This document shows, one piece after another, positions 45,112 to 53,935 of a stretch of DNA of 57,972 bases. This DNA is from Kangiella sp. HD9-110m-PIT-SAG07. GTDB lineage: Bacteria; Pseudomonadota; Gammaproteobacteria; Enterobacterales; Kangiellaceae. The translations under genes and the position numbers were made by a program. The notes beneath the pieces were generated by a model. That model was not told the DNA's origin, did no database searches, and saw nothing but the letters and a program-made list of their open reading frames with translations. Location of the stretch: positions 1-57,972 of the forward strand of contig QQTG01000010.1 in NCBI GenBank assembly GCA_003370465.1, read 5' to 3'. Numbering within the stretch: position 1 is the stretch's first letter; each line of letters starts with the position of its first letter.

Positions 45112-45393
45112 ATGAGAGCATCAGCGAGACATATCTTAGTCACTGACGAAGACCTATGTCAGGAAATTAAAGTTAATATAGAATCCGGTGTTGATTTTTC
45201 CGAGATGGCAGCAAAGCATTCTGTGTGTCCGTCTGGAACCAGAGGCGGAGAGCTTGGAGTTTTTAGACGCGGAATGATGGTCAAGGAATTTGACGAAGTC
45301 GTATTTACCCGCTCATTAAAGATTATTCATGGACCTGTACAAACGGCCTTCGGCTTCCACCTTATCGAAATCACTGATAGAGATGTGGCTTAG
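45112..45393 (+). CDS. ppiC: parvulin-type peptidyl-prolyl isomerase
   Basis: A 93-residue free parvulin domain: ARHILVTDEDLCQEIKVNIE, FSEMAAKHSVCPSGTRGGEL, then GPVQTAFGFHLIEITDR. A very strong AGGGAGGGG precedes the ATG. Cytosolic PpiC-like. Confidence 0.9.
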   Translation: MRASARHILVTDEDLCQEIKVNIESGVDFSEMAAKHSVCPSGTRGGELGVFRRGMMVKEFDEVVFTRSLKIIHGPVQTAFGFHLIEITDRDVA

Positions 45394-45529
45394 AGATTGC
45401 TAATATGCCTTTATAAGAAAAGTGTCTTAGCTTTCTTTAGCCAAAAACGGATACATTTCGTTACAATTCCCTCACACAAAATTGCTCAAATAGTTATAAT
45501 TTCACTTTCAAAAGAACAATAACATTACT

Positions 45530-47779
45530 ATGAAAAAATCACTTATGACGCTTGGTATGATCGCACTAATGGCTTTGAGCCCATCAACTCTAGCTGCCAA
45601 TGAAAATGGGCTGTCTAGTATTGATATCCCTAAAGTTGATGCCAAAGTCAAAGTTGATGGTATTTTAGACGAACCTTTTTGGCAGAGCGCAACGAAGGTT
45701 GTCTATCGGTATGAAACTGATCCCAGTCAAAATACTGCCCCGAAAGTCAAAACCGTAGCCTATATTGCTGAGAATGGTGACTCGTTATTAGTTGCTATTA
45801 AGGCTTTTGACCCCGACCCAAGTTCCATTTTGGCTTCCTACAAAAAACGTGACCAGATATGGGGCGAAGACACTGTTGGGTTTAAGGTTGATACTTTTAA
45901 TGATGAACGAAAGGCCTATAATTTCTTTGTCAATGCTTTGGGGATTCAAGCCGACAGTATTGAAGATGATGTTTTAAGAAGAGAGGATTCTTCATGGGAT
46001 GCTATTTGGTCGAGTGCTGGCCACATTGATAATGATGGCTATACTGTTGAGATTGAATTACCTTTCAAAGTACTACGCTTTCCAAGTTCTGACGGGACTA
46101 AAACTTGGGGCATTGATTTTATGCGCTTTTACCCAAGAGATGTGGAGTACCGACTGGCTTATTCTGCGAGAGACAGAGATCTAAGTTGCAGTTTATGCCA
46201 AATTGCAAAAGCAAAAGGTCTGGATGGTATTCTCAGTGGCAATAATTTGGAAGTGACGCCTTATGTCGCTATGGATAAAACCGAATTTAGAAATCCACCG
46301 TCTCAGAATCAGTGGCAGGGTGATGGTGTTAATTATAATGCTGGAGCTGACTTGCGCTGGGGAGTCACTGAAAACTCTGTTTTAAATGCGACGTTAAACC
46401 CTGACTTTTCTCAAGTTGAAACAGATGCAGCCCAGCTTGATGTCAATAATCGCTTTTCATTATTTTTCCCAGAGAAAAGGCCCTTCTTTTTGGATGGAGC
46501 TGAATACTTTAACACTCGCTATAACTTGCTCCACACTCGGAACATTTCTGACCCTGATTATGGTATTAAGTACACAGGGAAGAATGGTGGGCACTCGTAT
46601 GGTGTATTAGCTTCTCGAGATCAAAGTACGAGCTTTATCATTCCGGGAGCGCAACGCTCTAGCGTGTATACGCTGACAGATAGTAATTCTGGAGATGTTG
46701 AAAGTAATGTCGCCGCGGCTAGGTACTCGGTGGATGTTGGCGAAAGCTCACAACTAGGTTTCTTAGCAACCAATCGTTCAGCCGATGGCTATGAGAATAC
46801 TGTATTGTCAGTTGACGGCAGCCAGAAACTTTATGATTCAGGTACTCTTCGTTACCAGTTAATGTATTCTGACTCAGATAATACAGACGACATGCAGCAA
46901 CAGTTTGGGCTTGATCCAAGCACGACGGGACGTGGTTTTGAAGTGAATTACAGTCATAGTGATAATCACTGGAATTGGTATGCAACTCGCTCAGATTTTG
47001 ATGATGACTTTAGAACCGACTTAGGTTTCTTAGGCGTCGTGGGCAATACGAAAGATGTCGTCGGGGCTGGGTACCGCTGGTACGGTGATGATAATGCCTT
47101 TTTTCATGAGTATAAAATCAGCGGTGAGTTCAAAGAGCGGCATTTAACTTCTGGGCAAAAATACGAACAGCAAAGAGAAGTAGGCTTTCAACTTAAAGGG
47201 AAGTACCAATCGTTCTTCTTCTTTGGTAGCGCCAACCGCGATACTTTGTTTGAGCAAATATGGTTTGATGAGCAGTTTCATTGGATGGATGCCAGCTTCC
47301 GCCCAATTGGCAATTTACAGCTGGGGTTCTATGTTGAAACAGCAGATACCATAGATTTTAGAGAAACTCGTGCAGGTGAGTCTGAAACATTCCGTGTGTA
47401 CGCTGATTGGCAGGTTAACGATCATTGGTTCTTAGGTTTTAATACTAGAAACACGGACTTTACCATTAATGATCAGCCTCTATTTGATGCTGTAATTAGC
47501 AACTTAAATACGAGCTATCACTTTGATGATAAGAGTTACTTGCGCTTAATCGTTCGCTACAGCGATATTGATTACAACACTGCGTTTTACTCTAACCCTG
47601 ATCAGGTTGAAAAAGAACTGAGGGTAAGCCGTCAACTTCTATACACCTATAAATGGAATCCACGAACGGCTTTTTATATTGGTTATTCAGATAATGGCTT
47701 TGAAGATAATCGAGTTAGCCAATTTGAAAAAACCGGGCGGACGATATTTACAAAATTTAGTTACGCATTTCAGCTTTAA
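45530..47779 (+). CDS. DUF5916 outer-membrane protein with CBM9-like domain
   Basis: The 749-residue protein has a signal peptide (ends LAA), then a CBM9/DOMON-like sheet (VDGILDEPFWQSATKVVYRY, DTVGFKVDTFNDERKAYNFF), then a long barrel of DUF5916 type: PDFSQVETDAAQLDVNNRFS and SLFFPEKRPFFLDGAEYF are hallmark motifs, and it ends FTKFSYAFQL. Function unknown; relatives occur in outer membranes of proteolytic marine bacteria. Confidence 0.8.
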   Translation: MKKSLMTLGMIALMALSPSTLAANENGLSSIDIPKVDAKVKVDGILDEPFWQSATKVVYRYETDPSQNTAPKVKTVAYIAENGDSLLVAIKAFDPDPSSILASYKKRDQIWGEDTVGFKVDTFNDERKAYNFFVNALGIQADSIEDDVLRREDSSWDAIWSSAGHIDNDGYTVEIELPFKVLRFPSSDGTKTWGIDFMRFYPRDVEYRLAYSARDRDLSCSLCQIAKAKGLDGILSGNNLEVTPYVAMDKTEFRNPPSQNQWQGDGVNYNAGADLRWGVTENSVLNATLNPDFSQVETDAAQLDVNNRFSLFFPEKRPFFLDGAEYFNTRYNLLHTRNISDPDYGIKYTGKNGGHSYGVLASRDQSTSFIIPGAQRSSVYTLTDSNSGDVESNVAAARYSVDVGESSQLGFLATNRSADGYENTVLSVDGSQKLYDSGTLRYQLMYSDSDNTDDMQQQFGLDPSTTGRGFEVNYSHSDNHWNWYATRSDFDDDFRTDLGFLGVVGNTKDVVGAGYRWYGDDNAFFHEYKISGEFKERHLTSGQKYEQQREVGFQLKGKYQSFFFFGSANRDTLFEQIWFDEQFHWMDASFRPIGNLQLGFYVETADTIDFRETRAGESETFRVYADWQVNDHWFLGFNTRNTDFTINDQPLFDAVISNLNTSYHFDDKSYLRLIVRYSDIDYNTAFYSNPDQVEKELRVSRQLLYTYKWNPRTAFYIGYSDNGFEDNRVSQFEKTGRTIFTKFSYAFQL

Positions 47780-47807
47780 AAAACGCGCCAAGAGGCGCGT
47801 TTTTTAT
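47779..47807. terminator. rho-independent terminator between convergent genes
   Basis: AAAAAACGCGCC-aaga-GGCGCGTTTTTT, serving the DUF5916 and aldolase genes. Confidence 0.95.
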
Positions 47808-47825
47808 AGACTTTATTTAACAGGA

Positions 47826-48818
47826 TTAAGTAAAGAATCGCTCGGTTGCGACCTTGGGTAATTCTAGACCGGTGACTTGTGCACGTTGTAATAGCTGCCA
47901 ATAATAGCGATAAGTCGCTCTATCGTGTAACTCTCCATCGTATTGAATCGGCCCCCAGTGATTGTCCTGAGCGGCTACAAGGATATTCACAGCGTCGTTT
48001 ACCTCAGAATAGTCGGGTTTCATTGCATCAACGATCGATTGGATTTGGGTTGGATAAATACTCCACATACGCAAGAAGCCAAATTCGTTGCGTGCTCGCT
48101 CGGCGTCTTTATAAGTTTGGTATGGGTTTTTAAGATCGAGCGTTACGTTGTGAGAAGGCACAACTCCATTCGCTAGGGCTGCGGTTGCCATTTCTGACTT
48201 TGCTCTAGCCAGGAGTGGATGATCAAACTGACCAGGGCTACGCATACAGGAGGCAGGAATAGCACCCTGGTGATCGCTTACAAAATCCATCATACCAAAG
48301 TCGAGAACTTGAACCCAATCTATCGCTGCTATTTTCCAAGCCTCTTTTAAGGCCCCATGAGTTTCGATTAATACATGGATGGGGATATCTCTACCAATAC
48401 TATTTTCTTTGGCTTTTTCCTTGATGTAATCAACCATTTCTTGGATGTCGGCTGCGCGGTGAGTCTTGGGCAGAGTAAAGTAAGCAACTCGATCACCGAT
48501 AGCTGGCATCAAGATATCAACATCTGCCTTCCAATGATTGTGAGTATAATCGTGAATCCTTACACCAGCCATATTGTGTTTGTTAATATCGCTGGAAAGA
48601 ACTCTAGCGATCATTTCGGCATGTTCTTGCTCTTTGCCAGCTTGTGCACCATCTTCACAATCACAGGTAATATCAAACACAGGGCCGAATTTTTCCTGTA
48701 ATTCTAATGCTTTAGTGATTAATTTTTCACTTCCAGCGAAGTGCTCACAGGTTGGTATCACAGGAAATCGTTTTTCGGCATTAAACAATGCTTCGTTTGG
48801 ATGAACCATCGAACTCAC
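47826..48818 (-). CDS. aldolase/citrate lyase/malate synthase-like protein (CitE superfamily)
   Basis: The 330-residue TIM-barrel has the metal site FDITCDCEDGAQAG (DxxCDCED), LIETHGALKEAW with the barrel Glu, and LDFGMMDFVSDHQGAI. CitE-superfamily enzymes cleave or condense CoA thioesters with glyoxylate or oxaloacetate; malate synthase-like activity is also possible. The GTG at 48818 is chosen because AAGGAG lies six bases upstream. Divergent from the cluster to the right across a 164-base gap holding an inverted repeat. Confidence 0.8.
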   Translation of the reverse strand: MSSMVHPNEALFNAEKRFPVIPTCEHFAGSEKLITKALELQEKFGPVFDITCDCEDGAQAGKEQEHAEMIARVLSSDINKHNMAGVRIHDYTHNHWKADVDILMPAIGDRVAYFTLPKTHRAADIQEMVDYIKEKAKENSIGRDIPIHVLIETHGALKEAWKIAAIDWVQVLDFGMMDFVSDHQGAIPASCMRSPGQFDHPLLARAKSEMATAALANGVVPSHNVTLDLKNPYQTYKDAERARNEFGFLRMWSIYPTQIQSIVDAMKPDYSEVNDAVNILVAAQDNHWGPIQYDGELHDRATYRYYWQLLQRAQVTGLELPKVATERFFT

Positions 48819-48909
48819 TATTTTCTCCTTATAAATCAATTAAATAGCTAACTTTCGCCAAATATGGCATTAGCTATCTTTTGGTTTATACTAACGATAG
48901 ATTAGAAAA

Positions 48910-48942
48910 ATTCAAACAATAATTTGAAATAAACGTTTGAAT
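48910..48942. promoter_or_regulatory. inverted repeat in the divergent promoter region
   Basis: ATTCAAAC (48910-48917) and GTTTGAAT (48935-48942) are exact reverse complements; an extra TTTGAA half-site lies between. Possible regulator site controlling both directions. Confidence 0.45.
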
Positions 48943-48962
48943 ATGGTTTATTTATGAACTAC

Positions 48963-48979
48963 CACTGGTCGGATTAGTT
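48963..48979. promoter_or_regulatory. possible GntR/FadR-like operator
   Basis: ACTGGTCGGATTAGT resembles the FadR palindrome (two mismatches to TGGTCNGACCA) and lies just before the CitE-like start. GntR regulators often control propionate and CoA-ester operons. No regulator gene is in the cluster. Confidence 0.3.
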
Positions 48980-48982
48980 AAG

Positions 48983-50104
48983 ATGATGCAAGAGCATTCT
49001 TTTTTAGAAAAAGTAGATGAGCAAATGGTGCTAGGAGGGTATTGGCCGGGAATACAGTTATATTATCCGCCGGTCAAATATTCGCCAGCAGATGGTATTT
49101 ACGAAACCATGGAGCAGGCATCAAGCCGCATGCGAAAGTATGCGCACAATACTTCCGCTCACACATTGCTATTCGATTTGGAAGATGGTTGCCGTCAAAA
49201 AGAAATGAGCAGGGAGCTGTTACGCAAAGAGTTACCCCTCTTCGAGGAACGTCAGTTTCAAATTGCATTACGAATTAATCCCTTTCGTACCGATGAGTAC
49301 GAAGAAGATTTAAAGTTGATTAAAGAGTGTGCCGAATATATAGACGTCATTATTTTAGCAAAAGCTGGTGAGGTTTACGGGGCTGCTGAAATACGTGACT
49401 TATCCGCCTGGTTAGTCGGTGTAAATTCTAAAATTGAGATTCAACCGATTATCGAGCATCCTCGTTCACTAAAGATTTCTCCAGAATTGATGCAATACTC
49501 AACTGTGCGCCATGTTGTTTTTGGCATCCATGATTTCTCAAAGGCAATGGCGATACACTTGACGCCGGAAGGGTGGATCGATGAGTTAAAGACCTATCTT
49601 CGAATGTTGTTACTCGAAGCACGAATTGCAGGTAAAGGAGTTATTGGTGGCGTTGAAGTATTACTTAACAAAACACCGATGCCAGAATCTTATATTGAAC
49701 CTAACGATGTTCGCCGCTGGTTAGATCTTCACGGTGAACATGAGTCACATGTGGTTCACCAGCATGCCTTAGTGGAAGCCCAAATGGGGCTGACAGGTAA
49801 GCAAGTCATCCATCCTTTTCATGTGCACTTATGTAAAACTGCTTTTACGCCATCACCTTTACAAATCCAGCGGAATGTACAGATTTTGGAGGCCGCTATT
49901 GCTGCGGATGCCTTGTTAGGCGGTGCCATTAAATTTGAGGGTGAGATGTTGGACCCACCAATGTTTGGTAAGGCGTTACAAAGCTTATTGCGTGCTTATG
50001 CTTTGAAATCGCTAGGGAATAAAGACAAAGCATTTGCGATGGATGTTATCAAGCGACTTCCTGTTCACGTGATTCGAGAAAACTGGCCGTACGGAATGAT
50101 TTAA
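48983..50104 (+). CDS. CitE-superfamily C-C lyase
   Basis: The 373-residue protein has TLLFDLEDGCRQKEM (DLED metal motif), IQPIIEHPRSL with the barrel Glu, and FGIHDFSKAMAI. It is longer than typical CitE (~290) with extra C-terminal helices. Probably cleaves a beta-hydroxyacyl-CoA thioester such as a malyl-CoA; substrate uncertain. First gene of a + strand operon (gap of one base to the acyl-CoA synthetase). Confidence 0.75.
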   Translation: MMQEHSFLEKVDEQMVLGGYWPGIQLYYPPVKYSPADGIYETMEQASSRMRKYAHNTSAHTLLFDLEDGCRQKEMSRELLRKELPLFEERQFQIALRINPFRTDEYEEDLKLIKECAEYIDVIILAKAGEVYGAAEIRDLSAWLVGVNSKIEIQPIIEHPRSLKISPELMQYSTVRHVVFGIHDFSKAMAIHLTPEGWIDELKTYLRMLLLEARIAGKGVIGGVEVLLNKTPMPESYIEPNDVRRWLDLHGEHESHVVHQHALVEAQMGLTGKQVIHPFHVHLCKTAFTPSPLQIQRNVQILEAAIAADALLGGAIKFEGEMLDPPMFGKALQSLLRAYALKSLGNKDKAFAMDVIKRLPVHVIRENWPYGMI

Positions 50105-50105
50105 C

Positions 50106-51748
50106 ATGAAGTATCAATTCGATGACATACTGAGTCAAGACGCTGACGGGCGGTGGCACTGGCATTTGCCAGAATACTTTAATATCACCGAAGCATGTGT
50201 CGACCAACATGCGCAGACTGAAAAAGGTAGCCAAGATGCGCTGATCATAGAGAGCGAGCAGTACGGTCAAAGTTCAGTAACTTATAATGAACTGGGTTTA
50301 TTGACTTCTCAGTTTGCTAACTTACTCGGCTCACACAACTTAGAGCTTGATGAGCGCATTCTTATTCGTTTACCAAATTCGATCGAATACCCGGTATCTT
50401 TTTTGGAGCCATAAAGTTCGGCGCTATAGCAGTGCCCACCTCTACCTTACTATCGGCTACCGAGGTAGCATATTTGGCCAAAGACTCAGGGGCTGCAACT
50501 TTAGTCACTGATAAGGCTATGTGGCAGGAATTATCAGAAGAACTACAAGATACACAAGTTAAACTGGTACTGCTGTGTGGTGAGGGTGATGTCGAGCCAA
50601 GCGAAAGATATGCTTTGATTGATCTCAAGCAAGCGTTAACCAAGCAAGACAGTACTTTTAAATGTCATCAGAGCAAAGTTCATGACCCGGCTTACCTAGT
50701 TTATACCTCAGGAACAACAGGGTATCCAAAAGGTGTGCTGCATGCTCATCGTGCTTTGTTGGGGCGTTTACCAGCGAGCAAGTTTTGGTTCGATTTAGAT
50801 GATTCAACGAGCGAACGTATTATGCACTCCGGGAAATTCAACTGGACTTATGTACTAGGTTCGGCGCTGATGGATCCGTTACTGCATGGCCATACGGTGA
50901 TAGCTTATGAAGGCTCCAATGATGCCAGCACCTGGCCTCGACTGATTCAAAAGCACCAGTGTTCGATTTTTATTGGTGTGCCGACTATTTATCGGCAGAT
51001 TGTTCAAAAAACCAAATACCAAAGTCGAGACTTGCCCTCCTTGAAACATTGTATGAGTGCTGGTGAGCACTTATCGGATGAAATGCAGCAGGCATGGGAA
51101 CAGCGGTTTGGGAAGCCTATTTACGAAGCGATTGGGATGTCTGAGGTTTCCTACTATATATCTCAGCACAAAGATGCAGACGTTGTACCCGGTGCTGCGG
51201 GCTTTGTGCAGCAAGGCCACTACGTTGAGTTGTTGGATGCAGACTATAAGCCAGTCGCCACTGGTGAAGAAGGTATGATTTGCATTCGAGAAGATGACCC
51301 AGGCCTGTTCTTACATTACTGGCAACTCGATCATGAAACGTCGAAAGCCAGGCATGGTGGTTATTTCTTTACCGGTGATTACGCGCGACGAGACGAAAGT
51401 GGCTATATTTGGTTTTTGGGCCGTAAAGACGACATTATCAATACTTTTGGCTTTAGAGTTTCGCCACATGAAGTTGAACGAGTATTTAAAGCCCATGATG
51501 CAGTCGCTGATTGTGTTGCTATTGGTGAAGAGGTTGGGACAGATAAAACATTGGTCTCTATTTGCGTTATAACAGAAGCGGGTTGTGATGTGTCAGAAGA
51601 TGATTTGTTGGATTATGGTCTTGAGCACTTGGCCAAGTATAAAGCGCCAAAAAAGATTTACTTTATGGAGTCATACCCTAGAACGAAAAACGGCAAAGTC
51701 CTTCGCAAACAATTAATTCAAGATATTCAAAGCAGAGGGTCAAACTAA
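50106..51748 (+). pseudogene. acyl-CoA synthetase (benzoate-CoA ligase type), frame broken at 50399-50405
   Basis: Two frames join into one 547-residue AMP-binding enzyme: the first ends IRLPNSIEYPVSF and the second resumes with GAIKFGAIAVPTSTLLSA, exactly where the family continues. The second part has YTSGTTGYPKGVLHAHR (P-loop), MSAGEHLSDE, EAIGMSEVSYY, FFTGDYARRDESGYIWFLGR and the C-terminal Lys motif RTKNGKVLRK. It would activate a carboxylate with ATP and CoA, probably a dicarboxylate used by its neighbours. The break is one base: a homopolymer loss, a genuine mutation, or programmed -1 frameshifting at T_TTT_TTG. Confidence 0.8.
50399..50405 (+). other. in-phase slippery heptamer T_TTT_TTG at the frameshift
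   Basis: The 0-frame phasing (50397 tct, 50400 ttt, 50403 ttg) puts the X_XXY_YYZ heptamer exactly where a -1 slip restores the acyl-CoA synthetase frame; 0-frame stops seven bases later (50412). Six Ts also make sequencing error plausible. Confidence 0.6.
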
Positions 51749-52653
51749 TGGAGACAACGATGAATTATCGCCCACGTCGTACAGTTTTGTATGTACCTAC
51801 TCATGTTGAGCGATACATGGACAAAGCGCGAGCGCTTGATGCAGATACCATTGTGTTTGATTTTCAGGAGTCTGTACCGCCTGAGCATAAAGAACTAGGA
51901 CGTCAGCTATTGAGGCAAAAGCTAACTGAGTCTCGGGATTATCAGCATTCTGAAGTCGTGGTTAGAATTAATGGGCTACACAGCGAGTGGGGTGATGATG
52001 ATTTAAAGGCAATTTCTGATTTAGATATTGATGCGATCATGTTGCCTAGAGTTGAATCTATTTTGCAGCTACAAAAGGCTATCGAACGTATCGATGAGTT
52101 ACGAAGCGATGTTGTTGACATTATGATCAATATTGAAAGTCCTCTAGGGGTGCTACGCGCAGAAGAAATATGTTCTGTTGGGGAGCGTTTAGTTGCCGTT
52201 GTTATGGGCACTACTGACTTATCGAATGAATTAAAAATTAATCAAACGAAAGACAGGGTAGGACTATTAACCAGTTTGTCTCTCGTGATATTAGCTGCAA
52301 GAGCGCACAAGAAGTGTGTTATTGATGGTCCTCACTTTGATTTAAAAAGCGTAGAAGCTTGCGAGTTCTCATGTCGCCAAGCGCGTGATCTAGGCTTCGA
52401 CGGAAAAGCGGTAGTTCACCCGATTCAGTTAGACTACACTAATGATGCCTTCACTCCCAAACAAGCTGATATTGCTCGTGCTAAAGCCATTATTGACGCT
52501 ATTGAGCAGGCCAATAAAGATGGTCGCAATGTGGCGGTGATTGATGATAGGCTAATTGAGCCATCGTTGCGAGAGTGGGCGGAAAGAGTGATAAGTTTGT
52601 ACGACACCGTTAAGGCTATTGGGCAAAACGAATTGCTGGGAGCTATACGCTAG
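51748..52653 (+). CDS. CoA ester lyase, CitE/Mcl-like
   Basis: The 301-residue protein has RTVLYVPTHVERYMDKARAL, DADTIVFDFQESVPPEHK (the usual LED is FQE), IMINIESPLGVLRAEE with the barrel Glu, MGTTDLSNEL, and FDGKAVVHPIQLDYTNDAFT. It resembles malyl-CoA/beta-methylmalyl-CoA and citramalyl-CoA lyases. The changed metal motif may alter substrate or activity. ATG overlaps the previous stop (TAATG). Confidence 0.8.
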   Translation: METTMNYRPRRTVLYVPTHVERYMDKARALDADTIVFDFQESVPPEHKELGRQLLRQKLTESRDYQHSEVVVRINGLHSEWGDDDLKAISDLDIDAIMLPRVESILQLQKAIERIDELRSDVVDIMINIESPLGVLRAEEICSVGERLVAVVMGTTDLSNELKINQTKDRVGLLTSLSLVILAARAHKKCVIDGPHFDLKSVEACEFSCRQARDLGFDGKAVVHPIQLDYTNDAFTPKQADIARAKAIIDAIEQANKDGRNVAVIDDRLIEPSLREWAERVISLYDTVKAIGQNELLGAIR

Positions 52654-52669
52654 ACTCTAGAGGAATGTT

Positions 52670-53734
52670 ATGAACAAGGCATCAACTGGTCATTTCTTTG
52701 AAGACTTTTCATTAGGACAAGTCTTATATCATGCTACTTCACGTACTCTGACAGAGGGTGATATCAGCTTATATACAGCGCTAACAGGAAGTCGTTTTAG
52801 CCTTTTTTGCAATAAAGAGTTCGCACAACAACTGGGTTACGAAAAGCTTCCCGTTGATAACTTATTGGTGTTCCAAATTGCTTTTGGTAAAACCGTCAAC
52901 GATATTTCCCTCAATGCAGTAGCTAACCTAGGTTATGCTGAAGTTGAGTTTTTAGAAGCAGTTTTTGTCGGGGATACAATTAGTGTAGTCTCTGAAATTA
53001 TCGGTCTGAAAGAAAACTCTAATGGCAAAACAGGGATTGTCTATGTTCATTCCAAGGCCGTTAATCAAGAGGGATTTTTAGTACTTAGCTGGAAGCGATG
53101 GGTAATGGTTAACAAGCGTCATGAGGGTATGCAAAATACTTTTGCTGTCCAACCCCAGCTCTCGTCACAAGTAGCTTTTAATAACATTGTGGTTCCTCAA
53201 AACCTTAATATAAGCGCCTATGACCATAGAGCGAGTGGTGAGTCGTTTAGTCTTAAAGACTACCAAGCAGGAGAGTGGATTGATCATATCGACGGTTTAA
53301 CCATCGATAATAGCGAGCATACTATGGCGACTAAGCTCTACCAAAATAATGCTAAAGTTCACTTTAACCAGCATCAAATGTCTTCGTCTAAACATCAAAA
53401 GCGTCTGGTGTATGGTGGGCACATTATATCCTTGTGTCGTACTATTTCTCATAATGGTTTAGCGAATGCACAGTGGTTGTCTGCAATTAATGGTGGCTCG
53501 CATTTAAACCCAAGCTTCGCTGGCGATACTGTTTATGCAGCAACCCAAGTACTAGAAGCGCAAGAGTTAGGTTCTGGAATTGGAGCCATGCGCTTAAGGA
53601 CGTTGGGTTATAAGAACAGCACGTGGCAAGAGCTACAGCCTCAGTTTGAACGTGCTTTAAAAGAGAGGTCTCAGCTTCCCTCGGACTTTGTTCTTGACCT
53701 TGATTACACCGTTCTTATTCCTAGCCAACTGTAG
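52670..53734 (+). CDS. mch: mesaconyl-CoA hydratase (beta-methylmalyl-CoA dehydratase)
   Basis: A 354-residue protein with two hot-dog (MaoC) domains. YTALTGSRFSLFCNKEFA, LPVDNLLVFQIAFGKTVNDI, SLNAVANLGYAEV and EIIGLKENSNGKTGIVYVHS closely match the mesaconyl-CoA hydratases of the ethylmalonyl-CoA pathway, which interconvert mesaconyl-CoA and beta-methylmalyl-CoA. The length fits. AGAGGAA precedes the ATG. No ethylmalonyl-CoA genes (ccr, ecm) are here, so it may serve mesaconate or methylaspartate breakdown instead. Confidence 0.85.
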   Translation: MNKASTGHFFEDFSLGQVLYHATSRTLTEGDISLYTALTGSRFSLFCNKEFAQQLGYEKLPVDNLLVFQIAFGKTVNDISLNAVANLGYAEVEFLEAVFVGDTISVVSEIIGLKENSNGKTGIVYVHSKAVNQEGFLVLSWKRWVMVNKRHEGMQNTFAVQPQLSSQVAFNNIVVPQNLNISAYDHRASGESFSLKDYQAGEWIDHIDGLTIDNSEHTMATKLYQNNAKVHFNQHQMSSSKHQKRLVYGGHIISLCRTISHNGLANAQWLSAINGGSHLNPSFAGDTVYAATQVLEAQELGSGIGAMRLRTLGYKNSTWQELQPQFERALKERSQLPSDFVLDLDYTVLIPSQL

Positions 53735-53778
53735 CTCTATCGCAGTTACGGTTTCCAGTTAACAGTATTAATTATTAA

Positions 53779-53801
53779 TCGAATGACATTCGAAGTTTTT
53801 T
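53779..53801 (+). terminator. possible terminator of the CoA-ester operon
   Basis: TCGAAT-gac-ATTCGA then TTTTTT; the stem is AT-rich and only 6 bp. Confidence 0.45.
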
Positions 53802-53839
53802 GTAAACCTTATACTGAATACTACACAGACTGAAGGTTA

Positions 53840-53932
53840 ATGAAGGAAGTGCTGCCTAGAAGAAGGCTTCTAGGCATTGTGTTAGCGTTTGTTTGTGTTG
53901 CGCTATTATCGACTGACTTTACATTTCGCTAG
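53840..53932 (+). CDS. possible 30-residue membrane peptide
   Basis: ATG 53840 opens 30 codons: MKEVLPRRRLLGIVLAFVC then VALLSTDFTFR, with an RRR head and one hydrophobic helix. GAAGG is only three bases upstream. The DNA also contains a perfect 9-bp hairpin (GCCTAGAAG-aagg-CTTCTAGGC, 53854-53875). It may be an accident of a structured intergenic region. Confidence 0.3.
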   Translation: MKEVLPRRRLLGIVLAFVCVALLSTDFTFR

Positions 53933-53935
53933 GTA

